DNA of 64,000 nucleotides from Phragmites australis (GCF_958298935.1 NC_084944.1:20181679-20245678); one strand, 5' to 3'. Positions 44,071 through 55,560 are shown, counted from the first letter of the stretch. Notes: generated from the sequence alone by a model not told the origin. Numbers and translations are program-made.

Positions 44071-47000
44071 GCTTTTGCTGGATGTGCTAGTAGTGGTGAT
44101 GAATGGATTATTGACTCTGTTGCGTCTTTTCATATATTCATACATAGATATTGGTTCACCACTTATAATTATGTTCAAGATACTGATTCTGTTAGGATGG
44201 GTGATGACAACCAATATCCAATTGTTGGAATTGGATCAATTATGATAAAGATGCATGATGGTATTGTTAGAACTTTGACAGATGTGAGGCACGTTCCATG
44301 TATGAAAAAGGAACCTTATTTCTTTGAGTACTCTTGATAATAAAGGGTATGATTGGTCAGGTGGAGATGGTGTTTTGAAGGTGAAAAAAGGTTCTCTTAT
44401 TGTAATGAAAGGTGATTTGAAGTCTACCAATTTATATCATCTCCGAGGCACTACAATCACAGGTGATACTGTTGTAAGTTCGCATTCATTATCAGATTCT
44501 GATGCTACTAATCTTTAGCATATGTATCTTGGGCATATGAGTGAACTTGGTTTGGCAAAATTGAGCAAGAGAGGTCTTCTTGATGGGCATAATATCGGCA
44601 AGCTAAAATTTTGTGAGCATTGTATTTTTGGCAAGCATAAGAGGGTGAAATTCAACACTTCGGTTCATACAACAGAAGGTATTCTTGATTATGTGCATTC
44701 TGATTTATGGGGACCGTCTCATAGGTCTTCACTAGGTGGTTCTCGTTATATGTTAACTATTATTGATAATTAATCGAGAAGAGTTTGACCTTATTTTTTG
44801 AAGCATAAATCGGAAGCATTTAAAGCATTTAAAGAGTGGAAGGTTATGGTTAAAAGGCAAACCGAAAAGAAGGTAAAGAAGCTTCGCACTGATAATGGGA
44901 TGGAATTCTGTTTTGATGAATTTGATTCATATTGTAAGTCTGAAGGCATTGTGAGACACTACATTGTTCCTGGTACTCCACAACAAAATGGTGTAGCTGA
45001 ACGTATGAACAGAACTATCATCTCGAGGGCCCGTTGCATGTTGTCTAATGCAGGTATGCATAGATATTTTTGGGCTGAAGCCACTTCCACTGCTTGCTAT
45101 CTTATTAATCGATCACCCAATATTACCATTGATAAGAAAACTCCAATTGAGGTATGGTCTAATTCTCCAGCTGATTATTCAGAATTGAGAGTTTTTGGTT
45201 GTCCTGTTTAGGCTCACGTTGATAATGGTAAATTGGAGCCTAGAGTTGTTAAGTGCATCTTTCTTGGTTATAAATATGGTATTAAATGTTATAAATTATG
45301 GAATCCTGCAACACAAAAGGTGGTGATTAGCAGGAATGTTGTCTTTAATGAATCTGCTATGTTACCAAATGCTCCTGTTCAGAGTCAGCAGAGTTCTAGC
45401 GTGCAGGTGGAGCATTTTATTAATACAGAAAGTACACTAGATACCGTTGTCCAAGATACACCTATTATTGAAAATTTATTTATTGATTTGATTCATCTAG
45501 TGCTCCACATTCTTCATCCATTGTGCAGCCTACACAACATTCTATTGCAGTTGATAGGCCTAGAAGGCAAATTAATCCACCCAAGAGGTTAATTGAGGAG
45601 TGTAATATTGCTGCTTATGCTATGAGTTGTGCAGAAGAAGTTAAAGGTAATGCAGAACCTTCTAATTACAATGAGACTATTACATTTGTTGATTACAATA
45701 ATTGGATGATTGCAATTCAAGATGAGATGGAGTCACTTGAAAAGAATGGTACTTGGGATTTAGTTAAATTGCCAAAAGAGAAGAAGCATGTTCGTTGCAA
45801 GTGGATTTTTAAAAGAAATGAGAGTATTTCTCCTAATGAAACAACAAGGTATAAAGCAAGGTTGGTTGCTAAAGGCTATAGCCAAATTCCAGGTATTGAT
45901 TATAATGATGTCTTCTCCCCTGTTGTGAAGTATAGTTCTATTCGCACTTTACTCAGTATTGTTGCTATGCGTGATTATGAACTTGAGCAATTAGATGTTA
46001 AAACTGCATTTTTATATGGGGAGTTAGATGAAGATATTTATATGGATTAACTTGAAGGTTTTGTTATTCCTGGAAAAGAAGACTTTGTCTGTAAATTAAA
46101 GAAATCTCTTTATGGTTTGAAGCAGTCTCCTAGACAGTGGTACAAGAGGTTTGACTCCTTTATGCTCTCTAATGGTTTTAAACGTTTTGATTATGATAGC
46201 TGTATCTATTTGAAGACTGTTAATAGTTCAGCTATTTATTTGCTTCTCTATGTCGATGATATGTTGATTGCTACAAAGGATAAATCAGAAATAGCCAAAT
46301 TGAAATCACAGTTGAGTAATGAATTTGAGATGAAGGATTTAGGTGCAGCAAAGAAAATTCTTGGTATAGAGATCATTAGAGACAGGAAAGCTGACAAGTT
46401 ATATCTTAGTCAGCAAGGTTATATTGAGAAGGTCCTTCGTTGTTTCAATATAAATGATGCAAAACAAGTGAGTACTCCATTAGCTACTCATTTCAAATTA
46501 TCTTCAGCTCTATATTCTGAGTCAGAGTACGATATTGAGTACATGTCTAGAGTTCCATATTCTAGTGCAGTTGGTTAACTTATGTATGCCATGATCTGCT
46601 CTCGTCCTGATTTACCTCATGCAATGAGTGTTGTTAGTAGATTAATGGTTAATACTGGCAAAGAGCATTGGAAAGCTGTTCAGTGGATTTTTAGATATCT
46701 GTGTGGTACTTTTAATGTTTATTTGCAGTTTGAAAAATCTGGAGATGGACTTGTTGGTTATGTTAACTCAAATTATACTGGTGATTTGGATAAGAGGAGA
46801 TCTTTCATAGGTTATGTTTTCACCATTGGTAGTTGTGATGTTAGTTGGAAAGCATGTCTGCAGGCTACTGTTGTTTTACCAAGTACTGAAGCTGAATATA
46901 TGGCTATTTCTGAAGCATGTAAAGAAGCTGTTTGACTGAGAGATTTGTACACTAAGCTTTGTAGAGATAATTCTTGCATTAATATATTCTGTGATAGTCA

Positions 47001-47211
47001 GAGTGCTATTTGTCTTACAAAGGATCAGATGTTTCATGAAAGAGCAAAGCACATTGATATGAGGTATCATTATATTCGAGATGCCATTCCTCAAGGTGAT
47101 ATTAAAATATACAAGATAAGCACTCATAATAATTCTGCTGATATGATGACAAAGCCAGTTTCTGCTACTAAATTTGAGCTATGCTCAAGTTTAGTTGGTG
47201 TTACAGTTTGA
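44071..47211 (+). pseudogene. pol: Copia 1 Pol: protease, integrase, RT, RNase H
   Basis: Protease: WIIDSVASFH (44103-44132), with Val where the catalytic DSGAS has Gly. Integrase: an HHCC finger ([11 protein letters not shown] ... [11 protein letters not shown]), then the D,D,E residues in HSDLWG, RTDNGMEF and NGVAERMNR (44700-45015). RT: KWIFKRNES, LVAKGYSQIPG, LDVKTAFLYGELDE and LLLYVDDMLIA (45800-46275), with YVDD kept. RNase H: VGYVNSNYTGDLDKRRS, where the usual VDSDY has Asn for both Asp, then STEAEYMAISEA and HIDMRYHYIRD. Stops lie at 44516, 44771, 45208, 46048, 46576 and 46933, and frame changes near 44325 and 45560. Not functional. Confidence 0.92.
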
Positions 47212-47310
47212 ATTCTAGAGACTTTTGGCGCCGTTGATATTTATTATTGAAGAGAGGTTATTGATGATTCTTTATTTGCTACAAGATGGAATTCGTCTAA
47301 AGGTGCAGTT

Positions 47311-47588
47311 TGTTGGATTGTGATCTGAATTCTTGTTGGGCCATACAAGAGATGCCTTCAGCCCATATTTCGGAACAGTCTATATTAGACTCGAGTCGTA
47401 TGTGTTCACCCCTATAAATATATCTTGTAAGCTGCAATGAGAGGTGAGACATTCATTGTAATCCCTGCATTGTACGTATCCCTGATATAGTGAAGATCGC
47501 CGATTGACGCCCGTGGTCTTTTCCTGCAAGGGTTTTCTACGTAAAGATCATGTCTCGTATTCGATTCTATCGTGCTTGATTTCTAACA
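47311..47588 (+). repeat. 3' LTR of copia 1
   Basis: Same ends and TATA box as the left LTR but with many substitutions. Purine-rich AAAGGTGCAG just upstream would be the polypurine tract. Confidence 0.93.
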
Positions 47589-48292
47589 TTTAATAGAAGA
47601 AAGCTTCTCCAAGTGAACACTTTTCTTGCTGTTGGATGCATTTTTGAACATATTTCGTAATGTCTTTCACCAACAAGCAGCAGAACCAGTAAGCTCTTGC
47701 TGCAGCTAGCTCCTGGAATCAATATTCAATATACATTTAATACAACGGGGGTCATCAACTGTATCAATTTCCCCAGGTAACCTGCATATACATTTCAGAA
47801 CGCAATTTCATAGGACGAAAATTGAGTGCATATGTCCTCCAAATTCGAAGGAAGAAGCTTTCTGTGCTGGTAGCTCCAATACTGACAATTCAGAAAATGA
47901 TAACCAGGAAACAAAAGTGCACGTAAAAGGTGAAGTGCATAGATTGCATTTTTTTCACACTTTCATATATTCTAGATCCAAACGACAGCTCCCATTCAAA
48001 AAGTGCTTAGGTGCATCAAACAAACCATGCACAAATTGTGTGTGTGAGAGAGAGACAAAGGGGGAGAGAGAGAGAGACGCTGCAGGTACTGCTTGGTCGT
48101 GTCAGAGGCAGAACCTCATCGGAGCACATGTACACATCCCGGCCACCAACCAACCGCTCTGCCGCTGCTCCAAAAGAATATGTAAGGCACACTAGTACTT
48201 CAGACAGGATGTAGGGCACGACGAGATTTGCTAACCTTCTCGTTGGAGTGGAGAGCCTTGGTACAGAATGCACCACCACCACCGACCGCCGC
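47589..48292. other. No gene recognised
   Basis: Moderately AT-rich sequence with a GA-rich microsatellite (GAGAGAGAGACAAAGG, about 48045-48075). There is no conserved coding frame. Confidence 0.35.
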
Positions 48293-48589
48293 GACAGCTC
48301 AGCCCTGAGACCGGGAGGGATATGAATGGGTAGAGGTGCACGGGCCTAGCCTGCCTTCGCAACGCTTGACCTCCTCGAGCTCAGCTGCTGTGGTTGGCCC
48401 TGCCGCTTGGGCTCCTCGAGCTCAGCTGCTCCGCGCTCCAGAACCAGAGAGGACACCGCGGGACAGCTCAGCCCTGAGACCAGGAGGGATATGAATGGGT
48501 AGAGGTGTACGGGCCTAGCTTGCCTTCGCAACGCTTGACCTCCTCGAGCTCAGCTGCCATGGTTGGCCCTGCCGCTTGGGCTCCTCGAG
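48293..48589. repeat. 169-bp tandem duplication with GAGCTCAGCTGC submotifs
   Basis: A block from GACAGCTCAGCCCTGAGACC to GGGCTCCTCGAG occurs at 48293 and again at 48462 with only a few differences. Within each copy CTCGAGCTCAGCTGC is repeated. GCATATAAG follows at about 48590, but no gene is evident. Confidence 0.85.
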
Positions 48590-48963
48590 GGCATATAAGA
48601 TTTGTCAAAGGTGTCATTCCTTAATATATAGATGTTTTGTCAAAGGTGTCATTCACCTTATATTAGCTACAAAGCTCAATGCAACAAAGAGCAGCAGCCC
48701 CAGCCAGACCCAGAGATTTTAGGGTTGATCCGGATCTTTTTAACCAATCTGTGAGAGACAATTAGGAAGAGTTGTTGGAGGACTAGTCTGTGTTTGATGC
48801 AAAGACTGCAGAATATATTCCTTTTAACGTTGTGACGCAAGTAAGTAACACAAAAAGTAGAAGACTGAAGTCGTACAAATTTGGCCTGACTCAAATCACC
48901 AAAAATCATGTGTTAACACAGTTACTCATAGTAGTTAAACTTCATTATATTTGACATTATAGG
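48590..48963. other. No gene recognised
   Basis: The phrase TTTGTCAAAGGTGTCATTC is duplicated (48600 and 48633). Otherwise unassigned. Confidence 0.3.
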
Positions 48964-49123
48964 AGGGCAAAAGAAGGCAACCACTGTTTTTTTTTTACTA
49001 TACTACTCTTCCGCCAGCTCCAAAAGAAGTTGATGGAGCAATACATCCTTGAGCTCGATCAGTACATTTGTAGGTGGCAGAAGAGTAGTAATTCATAAAA
49101 CAGTGGTAGCCTTCTTGTGCCCT
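48964..49123. mobile_element. 160-bp foldback (MITE-like) element
   Basis: The left arm AGGGCAAAAGAAGGCAACCA continues to ACTACTCTTCCGCC. The right arm is its inverted copy, from GGCAGAAGAGTAGT to GGTAGCCTTCTTGTGCCCT. The arms are roughly 50 bp and the loop about 60 bp. I could not fix a target duplication, so the superfamily is open. Confidence 0.65.
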
Positions 49124-49584
49124 GGTCTAGCTTTACATTAGATTACATCTACATAGATCCGGATTTTGACACAAAATCTTGCAATCCGGATCACAAAAGG
49201 ACACCACTGCTAGCAATCCGGATTCATATAAAATCTGGCAATCCAGATCACAAAAGCTAGCTAATGAACATGCATACAAGCCTCCTAATGAACATGCATT
49301 ACACCCTAATTACCTACGTTATGCCCTAACTAACGACGCACCATCCGCCGCGCCCGTCATGCACGATGCGCTCGACGATCCCGCCCGAACGGGCCAGCGT
49401 CCTCGTCCGACCACCCTCCCATGCTTGCGCCGGATTCCTTGCGCAATGCCCGACGCTGCCGCGTCCGAGGCCTAGGGCCCAAAAGCGCCGCGCACGCAGC
49501 GGGCGCGCACGGGCTATCGACGGACAAGGCCGCCGCCAATCAGTCCTTTTTTTTCAAAAAAAAGCCCTAATTTTTGCCACTGCC
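49124..49584. other. No clear gene; CAATCCGGAT repeats and a GC-rich part
   Basis: GCAATCCGGAT-type phrases recur at 49153-49250 and AATGAACATGCAT is duplicated (49264, 49290). The GC-rich sequence after 49340 has frames on both strands without conserved motifs. Confidence 0.3.
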
Positions 49585-49923
49585 TCAATTTTTATCGGAG
49601 GCCATAAATAGGCAGATTCCACCTTTGGAGCAAAGCCTTTTTTTTGCGGGATGGGAGATCGAGCCCCCGTTGGGCTTGGCTCCTCCCTGGAGCTTTGCCA
49701 CTGCGCTACGGTGCCATCCACCGCCGCCTATCGGTCTTGCGTTGGTGGCACGTCCAAAATAGCGCTTCAGCCTAAGCACAATGATGTGCTCCTCAATTGC
49801 CTCGTCTTCAATCGCCTCCACATTGGAGGAGGCGATCCTCCGCACATCATCCGATGAAGACTCTTCGTCAATCTCGTATCTAACGCCGCGCAGCGGCGAG
49901 TCGGCCCTCATGATGGGAGCCAT
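49585..49923 (-). CDS. Unrecognised hypothetical frame with acidic-serine motif
   Basis: The minus-strand frame starts MAPIMRADSPLRG and contains YEIDEESSSDDVRRIASS and EAIEDEAIEEHIIVLRLKRY before a Gly/Lys-rich tail. The EESSSDD run followed by acidic and basic helices recalls N-termini of some plant PIF/Harbinger-type proteins, but this is weak. An upstream 60-bp tandem duplication (49897-50012) repeats the start, giving a second, in-frame Met at 49983. Coding status is uncertain. Confidence 0.25.
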   Translation of the reverse strand: MAPIMRADSPLRGVRYEIDEESSSDDVRRIASSNVEAIEDEAIEEHIIVLRLKRYFGRATNARPIGGGGWHRSAVAKLQGGAKPNGGSISHPAKKRLCSKGGICLFMASDKN

Positions 49924-50012
49924 GGTCTGAGAGAGAGAGAGAGGGAGAGCACGTGGCGAGTCAGCCCTCATGATGAGAGCCATGGTCGGAGAGAGAGGGA
50001 GAGCACGCGGTG
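49897..50012. repeat. 60-bp tandem duplication with GA tract
   Basis: CGAGTCGGCCCTCATGAT at 49897 recurs as CGAGTCAGCCCTCATGAT at 49957. Each copy is followed by CCATGGTC and a run of GA repeats. Confidence 0.8.
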
Positions 50013-50240
50013 GCTATAGTGGGCAATGGATCTACCTAGCAACGGAGATGGGAGACGGAGAGGAGATTGAATAGGGTTTTATTGGAATGGAGAGGAATAG
50101 GGATTGATTGGGGGTTTTTCAAGCTTCCTTGGTAAGGTTCTCCATTCCTCCTACGATGTGCAGTAATGTCTCCAACGGTTGGGAGATGGTAGCTGTGAAA
50201 GAAAGTATTGGCCCCTAGATATTTTCAATGATTTTGGAGT

Positions 50241-50245
50241 GTTCT
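50241..50245. repeat. Target-site duplication GTTCT (left copy)
   Basis: Matches 55556-55560 exactly; fixes the copia 2 borders. Confidence 0.92.
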
Positions 50246-50421
50246 TGTGAGAATGATTGGGCTCAACGCAACGCTGATTCATTACGGAGGAAACCACATA
50301 TATACACCTCACCCTTGCCATAACAACTCAACCGATTTATAGCAACAGAATCGGGAGGTTTGGAGGGAATATCGGTGGTGATACAAACTGCCATGCAAGG
50401 CTAGATATGATACGTCTAACA
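50246..50421 (-). repeat. 3' LTR of copia 2
   Basis: Differs from the right LTR at two positions (CAACG versus TACG near the left side, and TACGTC versus TACATC near the end). Minus-strand CTGCGGGGGCG just inside the LTR is the polypurine tract. Confidence 0.95.
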
Positions 50422-50427
50422 CGCCCC

Positions 50428-51919
50428 CGCAGTCTTAGCGTCGATGGGTCGAACGTTGAGACTGGACCGAAACTCGGTGAAGACAGACGTAGGCAGGCCC
50501 TTGGTGAAGATATCCGCGTACTGTGACGTCGTCGGGACGTGAAGAACACGAATGGCGCCGAGAGGAACCTTCTCTCGAACAAAGTGTAGATCGATCTCAA
50601 TATGTTTGGTGCGCTGGTGCTGCACTGGATTGGTCGAGAGATAGACTGCGCTGACGTTGTCACAGTAAACCAGGGTGGCCCGAGCAGGGGGTGCGTGGAG
50701 CTCATGAAGCAGTTGTCGAAGCCAACAAGTCTCTGCCACTGCATTTGCGACAGCCCGGTACTCGGCCTCAGCACTGGAGCGGGAGACGGTGACCTGCCTC
50801 TTGGAGGACCAAGAGACAAGGTTGTCGCCGAGGAAGACGGCATAGCCGGAGGTAGACTTCCGGGTGTCGGGGCAGCCGGCCCAATCAGCATCAGAATATG
50901 CAACAAGCTCATGAGTAGACAAGCGCTGGATAAGCAAGCCAAGCTCCAGAGTGCCACGAACATACCGAAGAATCCGCTTGAGAGCGGCAAGATGAGGCTC
51001 CCGCGGATCATGCATGTGTAGACAGACCTGCTGAACGGCATAAGCAATGTCAGGCCGAGTGAAGGTGAGGTACTGTAATGCACCAGCCAAGCTCCGATAA
51101 TCAGTTGGGTCTGAAACAGGGGCGCCAGTAGTAGCGGATAGCTTGGCGCACGTGTCAACCGGCGTGCTGCAAGGCTTGCAGTCGCTCATGCCGGCACGCT
51201 CCAGGATCTCGAGGCAGTACTGGTTCTGGCTGAGGAAGAGGCCGGTGGATTGCCGAGTAACACTGATGCCAAGGAAGTGATGAAGAGTACCCAAGTCCTT
51301 CATAGAGAACTCGGACTGAAGAGCCTGGATCGTCCAGCTGAGTAAGGCTGGTGAGGAGGCCGTCAGAACAATGTCATCAACATAGAGTAGAAGATAGACA
51401 CAATCAGCCCCGTGGCGGTAGATGAATAGGGATGTGTCGCTCTTGGCCTCATGAAAACCAATGGACACCAGAAAAGTGGCAAATTTGCTGTACCAAGCTC
51501 GCGGAGCTTGTTTAAGACCATACAGGGACTTGTTGAGACGGCATACTCTGTCTGGATGAGTGGAATCAACAAATCCGGAAGGCTGAATGCAATAGACGGT
51601 CTCATCAAGGGTTCCATGAAGGAAGGCATTCTTGACATCCAGCTGATGAACAAGCCAATCCCGAGAGACAGAAAGACTCAGAAAGTGCGGACAGTGGCCG
51701 GTTTGACAACCGGGCTGAATGTCTCATCAAAATCAACACCAGGGCGCTGAGTGAAGCCCCGGAGAACCCATCGAGCCTTGTATCTGTCCAGGGTGCCATC
51801 AGCTTAAATTTGTGGCGAAAAATCCACTTCCCAGTCACGAGATTAGCACCAGGAGGGCGAGCAACAAGATCCCAAGTATGATTCTCCTGAAGAGCAGCAA
51901 ATTCCTCCTCCATCGGCAC
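50428..51919 (-). pseudogene. pol: Copia 2 reverse transcriptase and RNase H
   Basis: In one frame from 51468 down: VYLLLYVDDIVLTA (catalytic YVDD kept), SMKDLGTLHHFLGI, ALQYLTFTRPDIAYAV, LVAYSDADWAGCPDTRKS (the RNase H Asp kept), SRSSAEAEYRAVANA, RTKHIEIDLHFVREK and QYADIFTKGLP, ending at the stop near 50416. The start of RT (MEEEFAALQENHTWDLV ... [12 protein letters not shown]) is in another frame at about 51910-51780, with further shifts between 51800 and 51470. This enzyme copies the element RNA; the frameshifts separate it from integrase. Confidence 0.9.
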
Positions 51920-54900
51920 GCCAGTGTGGATCCATCAGGGCCGCACAGTATGTGCGCGGAACTGGACACAAGGCGGACATGTGCAAGCTCTCCTTGTGCT
52001 TGGGCTTGTGGATGCCATCCTTGCCGCGAGTGATCATTGGATGCGAATTTACCACCGGCATGGCTGGCGATGCGCCAAGAGCGGACGGGGGCCGCTGACC
52101 GCCAGGGATACGTGCACTCCGGGCACGTGTGGGCACAACTGGCGGGGCTGGCGCAAGAGGCAAGGCGCCCCCGGGTGCTGTAGCAGCAGAAGGCCCAGGA
52201 ATGTCGGCCCGAGGCGCTGAGGCCTGGCTCGGCGAAGGACAGGTCTTAGCAGGGAGCGAGGCCGGCCCACTGTCGGGGGCAGGCCCAGCAGAGGCAGCCC
52301 GAGCGGCCGGCCCATGTAGCTGAGGTGGAGTGCCGACCAGTGCAGGCCGCGGGTGATCAGCAGGGGGCGCCCCGAGCGGCACATCGAGACGTGCACCAGT
52401 GCCACGCACGGCATGACAAGGTACGGAAGCCCGGCCGATAGGCGCCTGTGAAACACCAGAAAAATCTTCCAAAAATTCATAGTCAGCAGCACTTGTGGCA
52501 TTAGACGGTTGCTCAGCAAAAGGAAATGATGTCTCATCAAAAACCACGTGTCGAGACACGATCACCCTGTTGGAGACTGGATCAAAGCACCGGTATCCTT
52601 TGTGCTCAAGGGGGTAGCCTAAAAAGGCACACTTAACTGAGCGGGGTGAAAGTTTGTGTGGTGCAGTGGCTGAGAGATTGGGGTAGCAAGTACACCCAAA
52701 CACACGAAGGTGATTGTAGGAAGGATGGACTCCATGTAGAGCAAAATAGGGAGTGTGTTGGCTAAGGGTTTTGGTGGGGTGGCAGTTTATGAGGTGGGTG
52801 GCGGTGTGAAGGGCCTCAACCCAGAATGAGCTGGGGAGGTTGGCTTGAAAAAGAAGGGAGCGAACGATGTTATTGATAGAACGGAGCATACGTTCGGCTT
52901 TCCCGTTTTGTGGAGAGGTGTGTGGGCAAGACATGCGCATGGTGACTCCTTTGGTGAGAAAGAAAATGCGGGCCGAGGAGTTGTCAAACTCACGACCGTT
53001 ATCACACTGAATACTGTGAATAATAGTAGAAAACTGAGTTTGCACGTATGCAAAAAACTGAGAAATGGTAGAAAAGGTGTCGGACTTGAGACGCAAAGGA
53101 AAAGTCCAAACATAATGTGAATAATCATCAAGAATGACAAGATAATATTTGTAACCCGAAACGCTAACAACGGGAGATGTCCATAAGTCACAGTGAATCA
53201 ACTCAAAAGCAGATGTGGATCTACTGAAAGAGCTAGTAAAAGGAAGACGAACATGACGACCAAGTTGACAGGCGTGACAAATGGTGGTAGAGACTCCATG
53301 GGGAATGACCGAGGAGCGAGCGAGGCGGGCGAGAGCATCATGACCGAGATGACCAAGGCGTCGGTGCCAAAGGGTGATGGAGTCGGCGGTGAGAGCATGC
53401 GCAGGAGACGATGGGCAGAACGGATAGAGATCACCCGAGCTATTGCACATGGCGATCACGGTCCTGGACTGAAGATCCTTCACGGAAAAACCAAAAGGGT
53501 CAAACTCAACTGTGCAATTATTGTCAGAAACAAAACGCCGAACAGATATGAGATTCTTGATGATTTGAGGAGAGACCAGGATGTTGTTAAGAGCAAAGGA
53601 GCCATGCAAATTTGTAGAGCCAACGGAAGTGACAGGAAGAAAAGAGCCATTGCCCACAATAATACTAGAAGGTGTATGCAAGGAGGGTGTATGGGAAAGG
53701 GAGAGGATACCGGCGTCGGAAGCCATATGAGATGTGGCACCCATGTCCATATACCAGTCATGTGCAGGGGAAGACGGCTGTGTCAGGGAGACGGTGTTGA
53801 ACGCATTCGCCAGTGCGTGCTGGTCCCATGTAGGCACCGAGGTCGAGCTGCTGTTGCTGCTCCAGATCGGTGGCGAAGGAGGCGAGTAGTACGGCTGCAG
53901 AGCATGGGCCGCACCGGTCGGTGCAGCCGAGCCAAATTGGCCAGCACCGAAGGCCGCCAAGGGAGTGGCGGGCTGGATCATCGTGGGAGGTAGGGTGGCC
54001 ACGCCACCCGCAGCGCCAGCTTGGCCCACCAAGGCAGCACCAGCGAAGGGCGCCTGGCCCAATGTAGCAGGCGGCCGTGGGCCGAGTAAACCGCGGCCCA
54101 GTGGTCCAGGCCACATCTGGATCGTACCAGCCCATGGATTATGGGGACTAGGCTAGGAAGAGTGTTGCTGCTGCTGTTGTTGGCCAGATGGAGCACCCGA
54201 GCCATTCTGTCCACCACCATTACCGCGACGCCGGCGATTATTGCGGGAATTTCGGCCGCCGTTGCCGCCGCTATTTCCGCCGTTGCCGTTGTGGCCGGCG
54301 TGGCCACCGGAGCCAAACCCGGCGGCATGGAGAGGAGGAGGGGCAGGACCGCCCCCAGGCGCAGAGCCGCGGCCAGCCCCACCACTTGAAGAGCCAGCGT
54401 CCAGAAAGGCTGTCGATGCGCCGGAAGAACGACTGCCGCGAGTGATCTCTTCAAGCAGTAGTTACGATCTGGCTTCGACAAAGGTAGGAAACGGTTTTTG
54501 CAAAGGAAGAATGGTCTGCAGGTGGCGAAACAGTTCATTCAAACCTTTGAGCAGCGTGAGGACGATCGTGCGGTCGGTGACGGGCTCGCCGAGATCGGCA
54601 AGGCCATCGGCCATTCTCTTGAGACATCGGCAGTAGTCGGTGACGGAGAGGTCGCCTTGGACGAAGCAATGAAACTCCGCTGAGAGGTTGAGGGCGCGCT
54701 GCTCCCGGTTTCCCAAAAATTGGTGTTCGAGGTCGCGCCAAACGATACGCGCGGTGGAGGAGGCCGACATCACGATCTTGAGGAGCTCGGCGGAGATGGA
54801 GCCGTAGAGCCATGCGAGGACGACGCAATCCATGCGCGCCCAATCCGTCCGGTCCGGATGGTAGGCATCGGACAGGACATGGTCGGCCAATGCGTACTTG

Positions 54901-54998
54901 CCGAGGATGACGAGGAAGAGACCCCGCCACTTTGTGTAGTTGGCCGCAGCGAGGTCAAGAGTGACCGGGACCAACGTCTTGACGTTGAGAACCGCCAC
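51843..54998 (-). pseudogene. Copia 2 Gag C-part, protease and integrase
   Basis: The Gag core (LAAANYTKWRGLFLVILG, RFxHLQTILP) reads 54998-54462 to a TAA. The Gly/Asn/Arg-rich segment after it (RNSRNNRRRR) and a TAG near 54155 lie in the same frame. From 54116 the frame is open to 51843: protease YMDMGATSHMAS (about 53760), finger HRRLGHLGHDAL ... CHACQLGRHVR, integrase HCDLWTSPV, QCDNGREFDNS and SPQNGKAERMLRS, then VKCAFLGYPLEHKGYRCFDP. The D,D,E residues are present. It retains most of the domain content, but at least two nonsense codons interrupt it. Confidence 0.9.
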
Positions 54999-55319
54999 GG
55001 CCTGGGCGTGAAGGGATGTCGTGGCGTCATCACTAGGATCGACGGAGAGGGTGGCAGCCTCTGGAAGGGATCCAGGCGGTGGTATGGCCGGCTACAGGGG
55101 CGCAGCCAGGGTGGGCGTGGATGCATGGGTAGGAGGTGCCGCAGGAGACGTCAACACGGGAGCAGAAAGGGAGGCGAAGACTGCTCGGACCGCATCGGCA
55201 GTCGCGGCGGCGATGATGTCCGCGAGGGATGCAGCAGGGGTGTCGGGGGAGATAGCCGCAGCAGCGACGTCGAGAGCTGCCTGGGTGGATGCGTCGAGGG
55301 AGTCAGCGGGCGCGGCCAT
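54999..55319 (-). pseudogene. gag: Copia 2 Gag N-terminus
   Basis: The likely start is the ATG at 55319 (MAAPADSLDAS). The frame is Ala/Ser/Pro-rich and meets a TAG at 55094-55092, after which the same frame continues as PAIPPPGSLPEAATLS into the Gag core. A single nonsense codon therefore separates the N-terminus from the rest. Confidence 0.75.
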
Positions 55320-55379
55320 GCCAGGCGCCTGTGACGAGAGAGAGGAGCGGAAGCTACGGATCGAACAAATCTGATGCCA

Positions 55380-55555
55380 TGTGAGAATGATTGGGCTCAA
55401 CGCTACGCTGATTCATTACGGAGGAAACCACATATATACACCTCACCCTTGCCATAACAACTCAACCGATTTATAGCAACAGAATCGGGAGGTTTGGAGG
55501 GAATATCGGTGGTGATACAAACTGCCATGCAAGGCTAGATATGATACATCTAACA
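55380..55555 (-). repeat. 5' LTR of copia 2
   Basis: 176 bp. The minus-strand primer site TGGCATCAGA lies just inside (about 55370-55379), an initiator-Met tRNA variant. Confidence 0.95.
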
Positions 55556-55560
55556 GTTCT
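55556..55560. repeat. Target-site duplication GTTCT (right copy)
   Basis: Identical to 50241-50245. Confidence 0.92.

Larger units (their letters stand above)
42531..47588 (+). mobile_element. Ty1/copia retrotransposon 1, old and degenerate
   Basis: LTRs of 275 and 278 bp (TGTTGGATTG...TTTCTAACA) flank gag-pol remnants in copia order: Gag, protease, integrase, RT, RNase H. The LTRs differ at many sites (roughly 87% identity by eye), so the insertion is old. Flanks are CCTAA and TTTAA, a possible 5-bp duplication altered by two C-to-T changes. Each ORF carries nonsense or frameshift changes. Confidence 0.93.
50246..55555 (-). mobile_element. Ty1/copia retrotransposon 2, young insertion
   Basis: The two 176-bp LTRs (TGTGAGAATG...TCTAACA) differ at two positions, and the GTTCT target duplication is perfect, so insertion is recent. 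The minus strand carries Gag and Pol in copia order. Short LTRs and the QYADIFTKGL tail fit the Ale/Hopscotch-like branch. The coding region nevertheless has stops and frameshifts, so the copy was probably defective when it moved or decayed quickly. Confidence 0.95.

Noticed and set aside
52845..55374. Plus-strand frames of up to 266 codons within copia 2
   Set aside because: They are antisense to clear Gag, protease and integrase sequence on the minus strand.
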